A stretch of 64,000 nt of DNA from an uncultured Flammeovirgaceae bacterium (GCA_937883755.1 CAKZYA010000062.1:186001-250000); one strand, 5' to 3'. Positions 28,879-38,470 are shown, counted from the first letter of the stretch. The notes: generated by a model from the letters alone, not told the origin. A program made the numbers and translations.

Positions 28879-30498
28879 ATGAATAATTTCTTCTGCTACA
28901 TTCTTATTCTTTCAAGTGTTATCTTCTTCTCCTCTTGTGAATCTTCTCAATCGTCTGAATCAGAGAACGAGGCTGCTTTTAACCAGGCTGCCACAAATGG
29001 AGTGTTATTCAACGAAGGCCTGGAAAGGTGCCGCCGGTTCGTGACCGGCTGGCTCGAGCAGGCTGATTCGGAAACCGGACTAATCCCTCGCAACTTAGAA
29101 GAAAGTGCCGACATCTGGAACGCTAAAGATGCCGCGGCAGACAATTACCCCTTTATGGTGCTAACCTCCGCTCTTACCGATCAGCCTCTGTTTGAAGGAA
29201 AAATGATGGATATGCTGCGTACCGAAACCGAACTAACATCCCGCTGGGATGCGCTACCCGATACTTACTCTTTTGTAAAAAATGCTTTTATCACGGAGCA
29301 GATTGATACCGCTGATATCATGTTCGGATCTTCCGAATATATTAAAGATGGCTTATTACCATTGACTGAATGGCTTGGTGCTAGTCCGTGGTCGGAACGG
29401 ATGATCAGCATACTGGACGATATGTGGAAACACGCTCCAATTGAGACTCCCTACAGAAATATAGTTTCTACCAATGTGGAAGTAAACGGTGAGATGCTTC
29501 AGACGTTAGCCCGCATCTATTGGATGACTGGCAATCAGAAGTATCTGGATTGGGCCATTCGGCTGGGAGATTACTATCTGTTGAACGATCATCCTCCTAC
29601 CCAAAACTTTGAGTCATTGCGCTTGCGCGACCACGGCTGCGAGATTGTATCCGGCTTATGCGAACTCTATGCTACCGTTCACTACGCCGAGCCTGAGAAA
29701 AAGCAATCTTACAAAAAGCCCCTGCACACTATGTTAGATAAAATCCTGGAAGTAGGCCGTAACGAACACGGCTTATTTTATAATGTAGTAAATCCGCAAA
29801 CTGGTGAGGTTCTGAACGAAGGCATTGCTGATAACTTTGGCTATACGCTCAATGGATTTTATACGGTGTACCAACTCGATTCGATAGAAGCGTACCGGGA
29901 AGCTACGCTAAAGGCCCTGAATTCACTAAATGAACACTATCGTAACTTTGATTGGGAAAATGGCTCATCCGACGGCTATGCCGATGCGATTGAAGGAGCG
30001 TTAAATCTCTATAATCGTGAGCCAGTTGCTTCGGTGGCTCAGTGGTTGGATAGCGAAACTCAGGTGATGTGGGCTATGCAACAGGAAAGCGGAATTATTG
30101 AAGGCTGGCATGGTGACGGAAACTTTGCCCGAACCACTATCATGTACTGCCTCTGGAAATCGCAGGGTGTAACCGTAGCTCCCTGGCGAAGCGATATTAG
30201 ACTGGGCGCAATACGAGAGAGTAACGACCTACTAATCAGTCTTACTGTTGATAAGGATTGGGAAGGAAAACTAGTATTTGACTCGCCTCGCCATCAAACA
30301 GTGATGAACTTACCTACTGACTGGCCCCGCATCAACCAGTTCCCGGAGTGGTTTACCGCTAGAAAAGATTATCAATACGAGCTTACAGATATTAATCGAG
30401 ACAGCCCGGAAGTGTATACAGGAGAACAACTACAGAATGGCATCCTACTTAACGCCGAGCTAGGGGAGCATCAGTTTTCATTAAAAAGGATAAAGTAA
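28879..30498 (+). CDS. Lipoprotein with alpha/alpha-toroid glycosidase-like fold
   Basis: A lipoprotein of about 539 residues (lipobox FFSSC). The mature part has the repeated amphipathic helices of an alpha/alpha barrel: RRFVTGWLEQADSETGLIPR, EMLQTLARIYWMTGNQKYLDWAIRLGDYYL, CEIVSGLCELYATVHYAEPEKK, SDGYADAIEGALNLYN and WHGDGNFARTTIMYCLWKSQG. This resembles GH88/GH105/GH127-type and related carbohydrate-active enzymes, but I cannot assign a family. The C-terminal 80 residues look like a small beta domain. The ATG giving the lipoprotein signal is used; the longer frame starts from TTG in non-coding DNA. Confidence 0.75.
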   Translation: MNNFFCYILILSSVIFFSSCESSQSSESENEAAFNQAATNGVLFNEGLERCRRFVTGWLEQADSETGLIPRNLEESADIWNAKDAAADNYPFMVLTSALTDQPLFEGKMMDMLRTETELTSRWDALPDTYSFVKNAFITEQIDTADIMFGSSEYIKDGLLPLTEWLGASPWSERMISILDDMWKHAPIETPYRNIVSTNVEVNGEMLQTLARIYWMTGNQKYLDWAIRLGDYYLLNDHPPTQNFESLRLRDHGCEIVSGLCELYATVHYAEPEKKQSYKKPLHTMLDKILEVGRNEHGLFYNVVNPQTGEVLNEGIADNFGYTLNGFYTVYQLDSIEAYREATLKALNSLNEHYRNFDWENGSSDGYADAIEGALNLYNREPVASVAQWLDSETQVMWAMQQESGIIEGWHGDGNFARTTIMYCLWKSQGVTVAPWRSDIRLGAIRESNDLLISLTVDKDWEGKLVFDSPRHQTVMNLPTDWPRINQFPEWFTARKDYQYELTDINRDSPEVYTGEQLQNGILLNAELGEHQFSLKRIK

Positions 30499-30517
30499 TT
30501 TCCATTTCTAAAGTCAG

Positions 30518-30865
30518 CTACTGCTGCCAGATTGTTTTTTTGTTCTTAATCTTATCTTCTTTATCATAGTCACATACAAACACCACATCACCTTGACAAT
30601 TGTAGACAGCATTACCACAAATACAACATAGCGCTCCCGACACGTAAGGAATAAACACGGTCTCTCCTTTGTACTCACCCTGATCCACTCTAAATACTTG
30701 ACAAATATCTTGATCTCCAGCTTGCTCAATCATCTCTTTGAGCCAGGGCAGATCGGTAGCCTTATCCTGGTTGCAGGCAAAAGCAGTACGTTCTTCTAAA
30801 TCGTCAAACTCAGATGCTTGGCAGCCAAGCATTGCAAGACAACACAAAAGTATTATTGGTTTCAT
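30518..30865 (-). CDS. Small cysteine-rich lipoprotein
   Basis: A 115-residue lipoprotein: signal MKPIILLCCLAMLGC with lipobox MLGC. The mature protein has LPWLKEMIEQAGDQDIC, then CCICGNAVYNCQGDVVFVCDYD, giving five to six Cys residues. The pattern resembles small Bacteroidota lipoproteins annotated DUF6970, from memory only. A longer reading frame exists upstream but lacks a signal. It is convergent with the toroid lipoprotein gene. Confidence 0.72.
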   Translation of the reverse strand: MKPIILLCCLAMLGCQASEFDDLEERTAFACNQDKATDLPWLKEMIEQAGDQDICQVFRVDQGEYKGETVFIPYVSGALCCICGNAVYNCQGDVVFVCDYDKEDKIKNKKTIWQQ

Positions 30866-30935
30866 AGCAATAGGCTTTTTATTGTGACCACAATTGGTGC
30901 AAAAAGGTTGGAAAGACAAGCAGATGAAGAATAAT

Positions 30936-30992
30936 GAATGATGATTAATGACTAATACTTCAGACAGTTCATTAATCATTAGTCATCAATTC
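30936..30992. repeat. Imperfect palindrome at the 3' end of the UbiA gene
   Basis: GAATGATGATTAATGACTAAT and TTCATTAATCATTAGTCATCA face each other with a few mismatches around a short loop. The right arm includes the stop codon region of the UbiA-like gene. It is the same type of repeat as the one between galK and galT and may act as a terminator. Confidence 0.65.
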
Positions 30993-31852
30993 ACTAGGAT
31001 CATCAGTCCAAAAAAAAGATTAAGGCACAAACTAGACAGAAAATTCAGTCGCATGGTGTGGTGAAAATCAGCTTGGGAGCGATTTTTTCGAGTTCGGATG
31101 TACCAATAAGAAAAATACCCTAACACGGGTAGCAAAGCAATTAAATATAATCTGGCTGGAAGTTCACCAAAATAGGCTCGATAGTATAGCCAGAAACCTA
31201 GAGTAGCAAATCCAAAAAAAATGGCTGTGAAGTGGAATGTCCCCAAGATACCCAGCCGATAACTTAGCGTAAAGTCCCCTCGTTTAGCATCTTCATCGTG
31301 CTGATAAATCTGGGTCATAGGGTACGAGCCCCACAGCATGAGCGACGAAAGAGTGGCTCCCAGCCACATTTCAGGTGGCTGAGGAAATAGCAGAGAAGTA
31401 CCGCTCACCCCCACGTACACCATCAAGAAGGTAAAGAAACCTTGAAAGAATCCGGCAACCAACCAACTACCAATAGCATACTTCTTCAGGCGAATTGACG
31501 GATGACTGTAGGCTTTAGAGACCATTCCGTAAATAAACAGCATAATGGCAAACTCTACGCTCACTATTAAGCCTAGAATAATTGCAATTACATCAAGCAG
31601 CAACGAAACTCGGTACAGCTCCAGTTGCACGGGCGGCGGATGCTCTAAGCCGCCGATGCTTCCCTCGTCTTTATCAAAGAAACTATTGTAACCGTTGCTG
31701 GCCGGGTATAATAAGAAGTGGATAATAAAGAAAATCAGCAGCGCATCTATTACCGAAAAATCTTCGGCCACGCTGAGGGCAAAGAGATAGATAGGAAGGA
31801 GAAAAAAGGAAAAAGGGATCCGTAAATGGAGCCAGGTAGACCGAGAGATCAT
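30986..31852 (-). CDS. UbiA-family prenyltransferase
   Basis: Integral membrane protein of 288 residues with about eight to nine hydrophobic helices. The first Asp-rich motif is NGYNSFFDKDEG (about residues 49-60). The second is YQHDEDAKRGDFTLSYRLG near 155-173. Both are typical of UbiA enzymes that move a prenyl group to an aromatic or other acceptor using magnesium. The substrate (quinone, tetraether or other) cannot be told. Its ATG overlaps the mazG stop as ATGA, so it is translationally coupled to mazG. Confidence 0.85.
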   Translation of the reverse strand: MISRSTWLHLRIPFSFFLLPIYLFALSVAEDFSVIDALLIFFIIHFLLYPASNGYNSFFDKDEGSIGGLEHPPPVQLELYRVSLLLDVIAIILGLIVSVEFAIMLFIYGMVSKAYSHPSIRLKKYAIGSWLVAGFFQGFFTFLMVYVGVSGTSLLFPQPPEMWLGATLSSLMLWGSYPMTQIYQHDEDAKRGDFTLSYRLGILGTFHFTAIFFGFATLGFWLYYRAYFGELPARLYLIALLPVLGYFSYWYIRTRKNRSQADFHHTMRLNFLSSLCLNLFFGLMILVN

Positions 31853-32673
31853 GGCGAAGCAGTAGTTTTCTTAGCTTCATTCCAGTATTCCTCCATCTCA
31901 TCCAAGGTCATGTCTTTCACATTCTTATCCTGCTCATACGCCCGCTGCTCAATATGCTGGAAGCGTTGCATAAATTTTCGATTCGTTCGCTCCAAAGCTT
32001 CTTCAGGGTTGATTCCGGCAAAGCGGGCGTAGTTAATCAGGGCGAATAACAAATCCCCGAATTCATCCTGGGCTTCTGCCAGGTTACCCGAAGCTTCTGC
32101 CTCCTGAAACTCCTGCATTTCTTCTTCTACTTTATCCCAAACCTCCGTCTTTTCACTCCAATCAAACCCTACGCCTCGGGCTTTTTCCTGCATTCGGAAT
32201 GCTTTTAGCAAGGCTGGTAATGATGATGGAACTCCACTTAAAGCTGATTTACGAACGTTGCCCGCGAGGCGCCCCTCTGATTCCTTCAACTTTATCTGTT
32301 CCCAATTTTGCTCTACGGTACCCGCATCGTTAGCTTCCGTATCACCGTAGACGTGGGGGTGCCGACGGATTAGCTTATCACATATACCATTCAGCACATC
32401 ACCGATGTCAAATACCTGCTTCTCGCTAGCAATCTTGGCGTAGAAAACTAGATGCAGGGCTAAATCTCCTAATTCATTGCGAACTTCGCTCAGATCGCCA
32501 CTCAAAATGGCATCCGAAAGTTCGTAGGTTTCTTCAATAGTTAGATGACGGATACTCTCGATAGTTTGCTCCCGGTCCCAGGGGCACTTTACCCGCAATT
32601 CCTCCATAATTGTCAGCAGCCGATCAAATGCTTCTAGGGCAATCTTGCGGCGTTCGTTTATTGGTTCGTTCAT
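31849..32673 (-). CDS. mazG: Nucleoside triphosphate pyrophosphohydrolase
   Basis: House-cleaning NTP pyrophosphohydrolase of 274 residues. The N-terminal MazG domain has LRVKCPWDREQTIESIRHLTIEETYEL followed by EVRNELGDLALHLVFY, with the EExxE and ExxD metal-binding residues. The second MazG-like half (EEMQEFQEA..AQDEFGDLLFALINYAR) is also intact. Length is usual for the two-domain form. It removes abnormal dNTPs in the cytosol. It heads a two-gene unit with the UbiA gene. Confidence 0.96.
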   Translation of the reverse strand: MNEPINERRKIALEAFDRLLTIMEELRVKCPWDREQTIESIRHLTIEETYELSDAILSGDLSEVRNELGDLALHLVFYAKIASEKQVFDIGDVLNGICDKLIRRHPHVYGDTEANDAGTVEQNWEQIKLKESEGRLAGNVRKSALSGVPSSLPALLKAFRMQEKARGVGFDWSEKTEVWDKVEEEMQEFQEAEASGNLAEAQDEFGDLLFALINYARFAGINPEEALERTNRKFMQRFQHIEQRAYEQDKNVKDMTLDEMEEYWNEAKKTTASP

Positions 32674-32688
32674 AGTTCAAAGGGTTTA

Positions 32689-32777
32689 GTCCACGGTCAA
32701 CGGTCGCTAGTCCACAGTAGGTTCCCAACCTGATTAGTAATTCACTACTAGCCGTCGACTATGGACTATTAACTACC
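32689..32777. repeat. Imperfect palindrome upstream of mazG
   Basis: The left part AGTCCACGGTCAACGGTCGC and the right part CTAGCCGTCGACTATGGACT are inverse complements with several mismatches and indels. The arms are about 25-30 bp. It lies in the divergent space between mazG and a small membrane-protein gene. It looks like a different family of intergenic repeat from the ATTAATCA type. Confidence 0.6.
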
Positions 32778-32845
32778 GACTAACAACATTAAACATTTCT
32801 CGCAGAAACTTTGCTCCGTTTACACCCGTTTTACTCCAGTAATAT

Positions 32846-32853
32846 TATCTTTG
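32846..32853 (+). promoter_or_regulatory. Probable -7 element TATCTTTG
   Basis: Exact match to TAnnTTTG, 17 bp before the ATG of the small membrane protein. No clear -33 TTG is visible at 19-20 bp. Confidence 0.45.
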
Positions 32854-32870
32854 TACGAAATACTGAAGTT

Positions 32871-33101
32871 ATGACCACGATATTGTTAGCCATAGGATTC
32901 ATTGCCCTTTTCTTTGTAATGATGAGTGTTCGGCTCATTTTCTTGAAAAATGGGGAATTTAAGGGTACTTGTGCTTCTCAAAGTCCATTCCTGAATAAAG
33001 AGGGAGCCACCTGCGGCTACTGTGGTAAAGAAGTGGGGAAGGGCGAAGCCTGTGGCAATCCTGACTCAGAAGTAAACAAAGTATTGGCGAAGTTCGACTG
33101 A
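32871..33101 (+). CDS. Small membrane-anchored protein with Cys motif
   Basis: A 76-residue protein: one N-terminal membrane helix (ILLAIGFIALFFVMMSVRLIFL), then a short soluble tail with CASQSPFLNKEGATCGYCGKEVGKGEAC, four Cys residues that could bind a metal or form disulfides. Proteins of this type occur widely in Cytophagales as 'membrane or secreted protein' and have no known role. The start is the ATG after the -7 element; an upstream frame extension covers promoter DNA. Confidence 0.8.
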   Translation: MTTILLAIGFIALFFVMMSVRLIFLKNGEFKGTCASQSPFLNKEGATCGYCGKEVGKGEACGNPDSEVNKVLAKFD

Positions 33102-33164
33102 TTCTTTTATTTCGCTACCCTCAGCTTATTGTTTTAGCAAAATCTTACAAACCACAATTTATCT

Positions 33165-34559
33165 TTGGCACTTATCACATCAATATCCGGTATCCGGGGC
33201 ACTATTGGCGGCTCAGCCGGAGAAGGACTTACCCCCATTGACACGGTTAAGTATACGGCTGCCTTTGGAACTTATCTGAAACAGCAGCACGAAAAAGTAA
33301 TAGTGGTCATCGGACGCGATGCCCGCATCTCAGGTGAGATGGTTGCTAAGTTGGTGGGTGCTACCCTACAAGGCTTAGGCATTGATGTATTGGATATTGA
33401 TTTAGCGACAACCCCTACCGTGGAGCTGGCTGTAGTTGATGAGAAGGCGCAGGGTGGTATCATAATCACTGCTAGTCACAACCCTGGTCAGTGGAATGCT
33501 CTTAAACTGTTAAACGAAGCCGGAGAATTTATCTCAGCCGAAGCCGGAAAAGCGGTACTTGACTTGGCAGAAGCAGCTGATTTTGATTTTGCTACTGTTA
33601 ATAAGTTAGGTGCGTACCAACGGATTGAAGGTGCTACCGAAAAACACATCGAGACAATACTAGCTTTGCCCGAAGTAGATACGGAAGCAATTCGGGAACG
33701 AAATTTTAAAGTCGCTATTGACTGTATTAATTCGGTCGGTAGTATCGCTGTGCCGATGCTACTAGAGAAATTAGGGGTAACCCAGATAGAAAAATTCTAT
33801 TGCGAGCCTAACGGTTCATTCGCCCATAACCCCGAGCCTGTCCCTGAAAACCTAAATCATATTTGTGGTAAGCTAGAGCAAGGTTCTTTTGACTTGGGTA
33901 TCGTGGTTGATCCTGACGTAGACCGCCTTGTCTTGATTCAGGAAAATGGCGACCCTTTTGGTGAAGAATATACACTAGTTGCCGTAGCTGATTATATCTT
34001 GGGGTTGAATGGTGGTGGGAACACTGTTTCCAACCTTTCTTCTTCGTTGGCACTACACGATGTGACCGAGAAGCACGGAGGAAGTTACACTGCCGCTGCC
34101 GTAGGTGAAGTAAATGTGGTGAAAGCCATGAAGGAGACTGATGCTATTATTGGCGGCGAAGGTAACGGCGGCGTTATTTTTCCCAGGCTCCATTATGGTC
34201 GCGATGCCTTGGTAGGAATTGCCCTGTTTTTGTCGCACCTAGCAAAGTTTGGCAAGCCGATTTCTCAACTAAAAGCGAAGTATCCGCAGTACCATATTTC
34301 CAAGAATAAAATGGAACTTACTCCCGATATTGATATGACTTCGGTATTGGCTACACTAGCCGAACGCTACGCTAATCAACCCGTAAATACCACCGATGGG
34401 GTAAAAATTAGCTTCGACCGAGAGTGGGTACACTTACGCAAATCCAATACTGAGCCCATCATCCGCATTATTTCCGAATCCAACTCCCGCGCTACGGCTG
34501 AGCATCTGGCGAATAAACTTATCACCGATATCCGAGAGATTATTAATACCAACCATTAG
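33165..34559 (+). CDS. glmM: Phosphoglucosamine mutase
   Basis: Phosphohexomutase of 464 residues converting glucosamine-6-phosphate to glucosamine-1-phosphate for peptidoglycan and lipopolysaccharide precursors. The catalytic serine is Ser104 in TASHNP; the magnesium loop DPDVDRL, the sugar loop GGEGNGG and the phosphate-binding RKSNTEPIIRI motif are all present. The start is TTG: the conserved N-terminus (ALITSISGIRGTIGG) begins there and no ATG lies nearby. The clear SISGIRG start supports GlmM-type function over a general phosphomannomutase. Confidence 0.9.
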   Translation: MALITSISGIRGTIGGSAGEGLTPIDTVKYTAAFGTYLKQQHEKVIVVIGRDARISGEMVAKLVGATLQGLGIDVLDIDLATTPTVELAVVDEKAQGGIIITASHNPGQWNALKLLNEAGEFISAEAGKAVLDLAEAADFDFATVNKLGAYQRIEGATEKHIETILALPEVDTEAIRERNFKVAIDCINSVGSIAVPMLLEKLGVTQIEKFYCEPNGSFAHNPEPVPENLNHICGKLEQGSFDLGIVVDPDVDRLVLIQENGDPFGEEYTLVAVADYILGLNGGGNTVSNLSSSLALHDVTEKHGGSYTAAAVGEVNVVKAMKETDAIIGGEGNGGVIFPRLHYGRDALVGIALFLSHLAKFGKPISQLKAKYPQYHISKNKMELTPDIDMTSVLATLAERYANQPVNTTDGVKISFDREWVHLRKSNTEPIIRIISESNSRATAEHLANKLITDIREIINTNH

Positions 34560-34567
34560 AGGAAAAA

Positions 34568-35056
34568 TTATTCAGCTTCAGAAATCTTCATTTTGACTTC
34601 TCTACGGTTGTAGTCAATTACGAATCCATATCGTTTTAATGCTTCTGAACCAAGAATACCGTTTATTTTAACGGATGATCCGCTGTTTAGGGAGCGAATA
34701 AGTCCAGACAAGTCCAGCGCAATATAATCAGCACGTATCGTTTGGGAGCCTACTCGCAAATCCATATCGTACACGCTGACCAATCCCTTCATACTGGTGC
34801 CTAGCCCAGCTATTTGAAACCCATTTAAAGAAGTGCGAGTATGACAAGAAAATCCATATCGCTTGGCATCATTACTATGGATAATACTTACATCCGCCCC
34901 AGTGTCTAACAACAAAAAAGCTCGTTTACCATTAATTGTCCCCCTTACAATCGGCTGATCCCGCATGACGGCTAACTCAACTACCTCGTACTGATCTTGC
35001 GCCATCAATGGAAGGTGGCTACCCAAGATGAAACAGATGATGATGAGTAAAATCAT
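34568..35056 (-). CDS. Exported retropepsin-like aspartic protease
   Basis: A single-domain aspartyl protease-like protein of about 162 residues. A signal peptide (ILLIIICFILGSHLPLMAQ) is followed by the catalytic motif FLLLDTGADVSIIH. The second half has the hydrophobic-hydrophobic-Gly flap partner INGILGSEALKRYGF. Such proteins work as homodimers, like viral retropepsins, and here should act in the periplasm. An earlier in-frame ATG 66 bp upstream adds a second hydrophobic stretch and cannot be excluded. It follows the fourth FtsX gene on the same strand. Confidence 0.8.
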   Translation of the reverse strand: MILLIIICFILGSHLPLMAQDQYEVVELAVMRDQPIVRGTINGKRAFLLLDTGADVSIIHSNDAKRYGFSCHTRTSLNGFQIAGLGTSMKGLVSVYDMDLRVGSQTIRADYIALDLSGLIRSLNSGSSVKINGILGSEALKRYGFVIDYNRREVKMKISEAE

Positions 35057-35203
35057 GGTACCTGCGGATAGAAGTGTTTTGAGTACAAGAAGAGTGCTAA
35101 CCCATAAAATGATGATTCGCACGGATTTGACCGCTTCCTATGTTTCCACTTTGTTCATTCCCGCACGCTGATCGGCCAATACCGAACAGGATGGGGCTTT
35201 TGC

Positions 35204-37930
35204 TTATTCTTGCCTTAGCGACTGAACGGGATTGGTAGAACCAGTTTTGATTGTTTGAAAACCAACCGTAGAGAGTGAAATAATGAGCAGAATAGTAGCT
35301 GGAATCAAAAATATCAGCCAACCAATATTTACTTGGAAGGCAAAATTATTGAGCCAATGCTGTACACCGAGATACACCAGCGGTAAGGCAATAATATTAG
35401 CGAGAAGAATAAGCCGGATGAAGTCTTTAGAAAATAAATAGACCATGCTGGACAATGTAGCTCCTAGTACCTTTCGGATAGCAATTTCTTTCACGCGCTG
35501 GGATATCATAAATGTAGCAAGCCCAAACAATCCCAGACAAGCCACTATCAGAGCCAGACCGGAAAATAGCCCGAACACTCGACCAAACTGCTGGTCGGCA
35601 GCATACTGGCGGTCGAAGTAATCGTCTAGGAAAAAATACTCAAAGGCATTCCCTGGGAAGGCACTTTCGTATTGATCCTCCACAAAGGCCACTGTTTTAG
35701 TTGGGTTTTGCATATTGAGTTTAATAGTAAAGTATTGCCCGGAGAATCCTAGAACAGGAAAAAATAGGATAGGGTCATAATCATCCTTAAGTGATCGTTG
35801 GTGGTGATTCTTGATTACTCCTACAATTTCACCCTCCCAATCTTTGGGGCCCAATCCAAAGTAAATTAATTGAGCAATAGCTTCTTCAGCACTTTGATAA
35901 CCCAGTGATGCAAGCAATTTCTCATTGATCATTACCGGTACAGGGTTTACTCCCTCAAATCGTGATTGTAAACGATCTTCTTCTCTGAAGTTACGGCCTG
36001 CTACTAGTTCAAAACTATAAGTATCAATGAACTCTTGGTCGATATAGAAATGAAAAGCAGATACGTTGGCCTCGACACTTTCATCCCTATTTCTAATCCC
36101 ATTCATTTGAGAAATCAACTTTCCAGGGATTTCACTTGATGGAGCCATATTTTGGATGTTAGGATCTCTTTTTAGCTCAGTTTTAAAAGTTTCCAATCTG
36201 TGCCGATACGTTGAATCAGCCACACGTGGGGATTTGACTACCAGTAGCTGTTCTTGTTCGTAGCCCAAGTCTTGGTTCCGCATAAACGAAACCTGTTTAA
36301 ACACCATCAGCGTACCAGCAATAAGTGCTACCGAGATTACAAATTGAGCTCCTACCAGGGTTTTGCGCATCACAATGCCAGTGCCCGATCGAAAAAACTT
36401 TCCTTTAAGCACCGTAACCGCTCGAAACGAAGAGAGTACCAGAGCGGGGTACAAACCTGCCAGGCATGATCCCAACAACACGATGCTTACCAGTACGAGC
36501 CAAAATCTAGTATCGTGGAGTAGGTTAAGCTCCCAGAGGCTAGTGCCTATATTTTTTCCAGTGAGTTGGTTAAAATAAGGTAATGCTACTACAACTATTA
36601 TTAATGCCAGTACTATCGCCAAGAAGTTCAGCAGCACCGATTCAAGTAAAAATTGGACAACTAATTGCGACTTGGAGGCACCCACTACTTTGCGTAAGCC
36701 CACCTCACGGGCACGTTCAATGGATTTGGAAGATGAGAGATTGATGTAGTTAATCCAGGCAATAACCAGGATCAATACAGCAATTAACGTGAGAAAATAG
36801 ATTGTTTGTTCATTACCATGTACTTCACGCTCTTTGGTAAGATTAGGGGATTTAAGATGGATATCAAGTATAGGTTGTAAACGAAAGCGGTACTCCCACC
36901 CCAATTCTTCGGTTACGTCTCCTAGATATTTCGATACAAATTCAGGAAGCTTGGTTTCCAGTTGCTGGGGATCTGCTGAAGGAGTTAGCCGTACATAGGT
37001 GAAAAACTCAGGCCAGCGCCAATCCCAATTAGGATTCCAGCTATCCCCCCATCCACTTCGAGCAAAATAAGAAACTAAGATATCGAACTTAATATGAGAA
37101 TTTTCTGATACATCTTTAAAAACACCAGTAATAGTCAAAGAGCGACCACCATCCAGAAGCAGCGTTTTGCCTAGCGGATTTTCTGCGCCGAAAAATTTTT
37201 CGGCCACTGTTTCCGAAATTACTACCGAACTAACATCATCTAAAGCTTGAGCAGGATCGCCGTAGATAAAAGGAAAAGAAAACATCGTGAGAAAAGAAGG
37301 GTCTACACTGTAAACGTGTTCTTCATTGAATACTTTGGTGTTGCCAACTTCATCTACGTACGACCAGGCAGCTATATCTCCCATAAATATAGACTGATGC
37401 ACTGCCCTAGCATATGCTTCAACTTCCGGAAAATCAGCCTCTAATGCCGGACCTACACCCGGATGAGTGGCAGCACTCTTAGTTTCGTTCACATCGTGGA
37501 TAACACGATAGATACGGTCACCATCTTGATGAAATTGGTCATAGCTTAGCTCAAAAAGCACGTACTGCATGATCAGAAAGCAGGCAGCTAGCCCTAAAGC
37601 TAAACCGAAAGCATTGATAGCTGAAAATGCTTTACTTTTGACTAGATTTCGGAAGGCGATTTTGAGATAATTTTGGAACATATCGGGGTTGGTTACATAA
37701 TGCGAAGGAGCATTTTTCTTGAATGAAGAAGGTCTACAAAACAGCAGCACCTCTTTGACAAATAGCCATTTTGCCTTTTGAAGGCCGTATTTATTTACTC
37801 GGAAATAAAAAGCCTCATAAAGATCGCCCTGAACTTCGTCCAGTAACTCAGCAGCGCAATACCACTCCAAAAATCGGTTTGCCCACTTAGGAGGAGCTAC
37901 CGATGACTTATTATCTCTTTCTGCGGCCAT
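35204..37930 (-). CDS. FtsX/MacB-type permease with prefix domain
   Basis: A 908-residue membrane protein. Residues 1-85 form the cytosolic 'permease prefix' (NRFLEWYCAAELLDEVQGDLYEAF). A first membrane segment follows near 105-125, then a MacB-like periplasmic domain, an FtsX core (about 385-500, with EVGLRKVVGASKSQLVVQFL), a second periplasmic domain, and a second FtsX core (about 780-895, with EIAIRKVLGATLSSMVYLF). It is the most divergent of the four paralogues here. It starts 4 bp after the stop of its own PadR gene. No ATPase partner is nearby. Confidence 0.9.
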   Translation of the reverse strand: MAAERDNKSSVAPPKWANRFLEWYCAAELLDEVQGDLYEAFYFRVNKYGLQKAKWLFVKEVLLFCRPSSFKKNAPSHYVTNPDMFQNYLKIAFRNLVKSKAFSAINAFGLALGLAACFLIMQYVLFELSYDQFHQDGDRIYRVIHDVNETKSAATHPGVGPALEADFPEVEAYARAVHQSIFMGDIAAWSYVDEVGNTKVFNEEHVYSVDPSFLTMFSFPFIYGDPAQALDDVSSVVISETVAEKFFGAENPLGKTLLLDGGRSLTITGVFKDVSENSHIKFDILVSYFARSGWGDSWNPNWDWRWPEFFTYVRLTPSADPQQLETKLPEFVSKYLGDVTEELGWEYRFRLQPILDIHLKSPNLTKEREVHGNEQTIYFLTLIAVLILVIAWINYINLSSSKSIERAREVGLRKVVGASKSQLVVQFLLESVLLNFLAIVLALIIVVVALPYFNQLTGKNIGTSLWELNLLHDTRFWLVLVSIVLLGSCLAGLYPALVLSSFRAVTVLKGKFFRSGTGIVMRKTLVGAQFVISVALIAGTLMVFKQVSFMRNQDLGYEQEQLLVVKSPRVADSTYRHRLETFKTELKRDPNIQNMAPSSEIPGKLISQMNGIRNRDESVEANVSAFHFYIDQEFIDTYSFELVAGRNFREEDRLQSRFEGVNPVPVMINEKLLASLGYQSAEEAIAQLIYFGLGPKDWEGEIVGVIKNHHQRSLKDDYDPILFFPVLGFSGQYFTIKLNMQNPTKTVAFVEDQYESAFPGNAFEYFFLDDYFDRQYAADQQFGRVFGLFSGLALIVACLGLFGLATFMISQRVKEIAIRKVLGATLSSMVYLFSKDFIRLILLANIIALPLVYLGVQHWLNNFAFQVNIGWLIFLIPATILLIISLSTVGFQTIKTGSTNPVQSLRQE

Positions 37931-37934
37931 TGGG

Positions 37935-38249
37935 TTAATTGAATTTGGGAATTAAAGACCATAGCTTCAGACGGTTCTCCCGAAGTTGAGAAATAACCTG
38001 GTATCCGTAGGGGGTAGCTTCAAAGAGCCGTTTGCGCCGCCCACCCCGTTCAGCAGTAGCCTCACCCATCTGCGAGCGGAGCATTCCCTTTTTTTCCAGC
38101 CGTTTTAGTACGGTATGGATGGCGGGAATAGAAATTGTATTACCCGTTTTCTCTTCGTAGGCTTGCGCTACCGAAACCCCATAAGCTTCGTCCACAATCA
38201 TCACCAGAAGTAATACGCTTTCTTCTAATTGACCTAAGTTTGGTAGCAT
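37935..38249 (-). CDS. PadR-family transcriptional regulator
   Basis: A winged-helix regulator of 104 residues in its likely form (start at MLPNLGQLEESVLLLV). It has EAYGVSVAQAYEEKTGNTISIPAIHTVLKRLEKKGML, the PadR helix-turn-helix, then GGRRKRLFEATPYGYQVI. It is placed immediately upstream of one FtsX permease, the standard Cytophagales pairing. A perfect inverted repeat covers its promoter and runs to its start codon, suggesting autoregulation. The longer frame would start inside this operator. Confidence 0.88.
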   Translation of the reverse strand: MLPNLGQLEESVLLLVMIVDEAYGVSVAQAYEEKTGNTISIPAIHTVLKRLEKKGMLRSQMGEATAERGGRRKRLFEATPYGYQVISQLRENRLKLWSLIPKFN

Positions 38250-38289
38250 ATCATATATCATTAATACTTGTATAACAAATATATGATAT
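38248..38289 (-). promoter_or_regulatory. Operator/promoter of the PadR-FtsX unit
   Basis: Perfect 11-bp inverted repeat (ATATCATATAT / ATATATGATAT) with a 20-bp spacer. On the minus strand the upstream arm overlaps TATATTTG, an exact TAnnTTTG -7 element, and the downstream arm touches the start codon. This is a good layout for self-repression by PadR. Confidence 0.65.
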
Positions 38290-38470
38290 TTATTCAAACT
38301 TCCTACCGTAAGTCAGACTAACAGTTATTTGGTACACAACGAGAAGGATATCACCCTTTCATTAAGGACGATTAAGTTTGCCTAACATTACACTGACTAA
38401 AGAAAAAGGAGGAAAACTATACTAAGCGAGATGCTATTTTGAAAGTTGTTTTTGTGGTATCGGTATTTTA

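Noticed and set aside
33160-33167. TATCTTTG, an exact TAnnTTTG, ending on the TTG start codon of glmM
   Set aside because: Transcription would begin downstream of the start codon, and no -33 TTG is at the right distance. The conserved SISGIRG N-terminus fixes the start, so the match is taken as chance.
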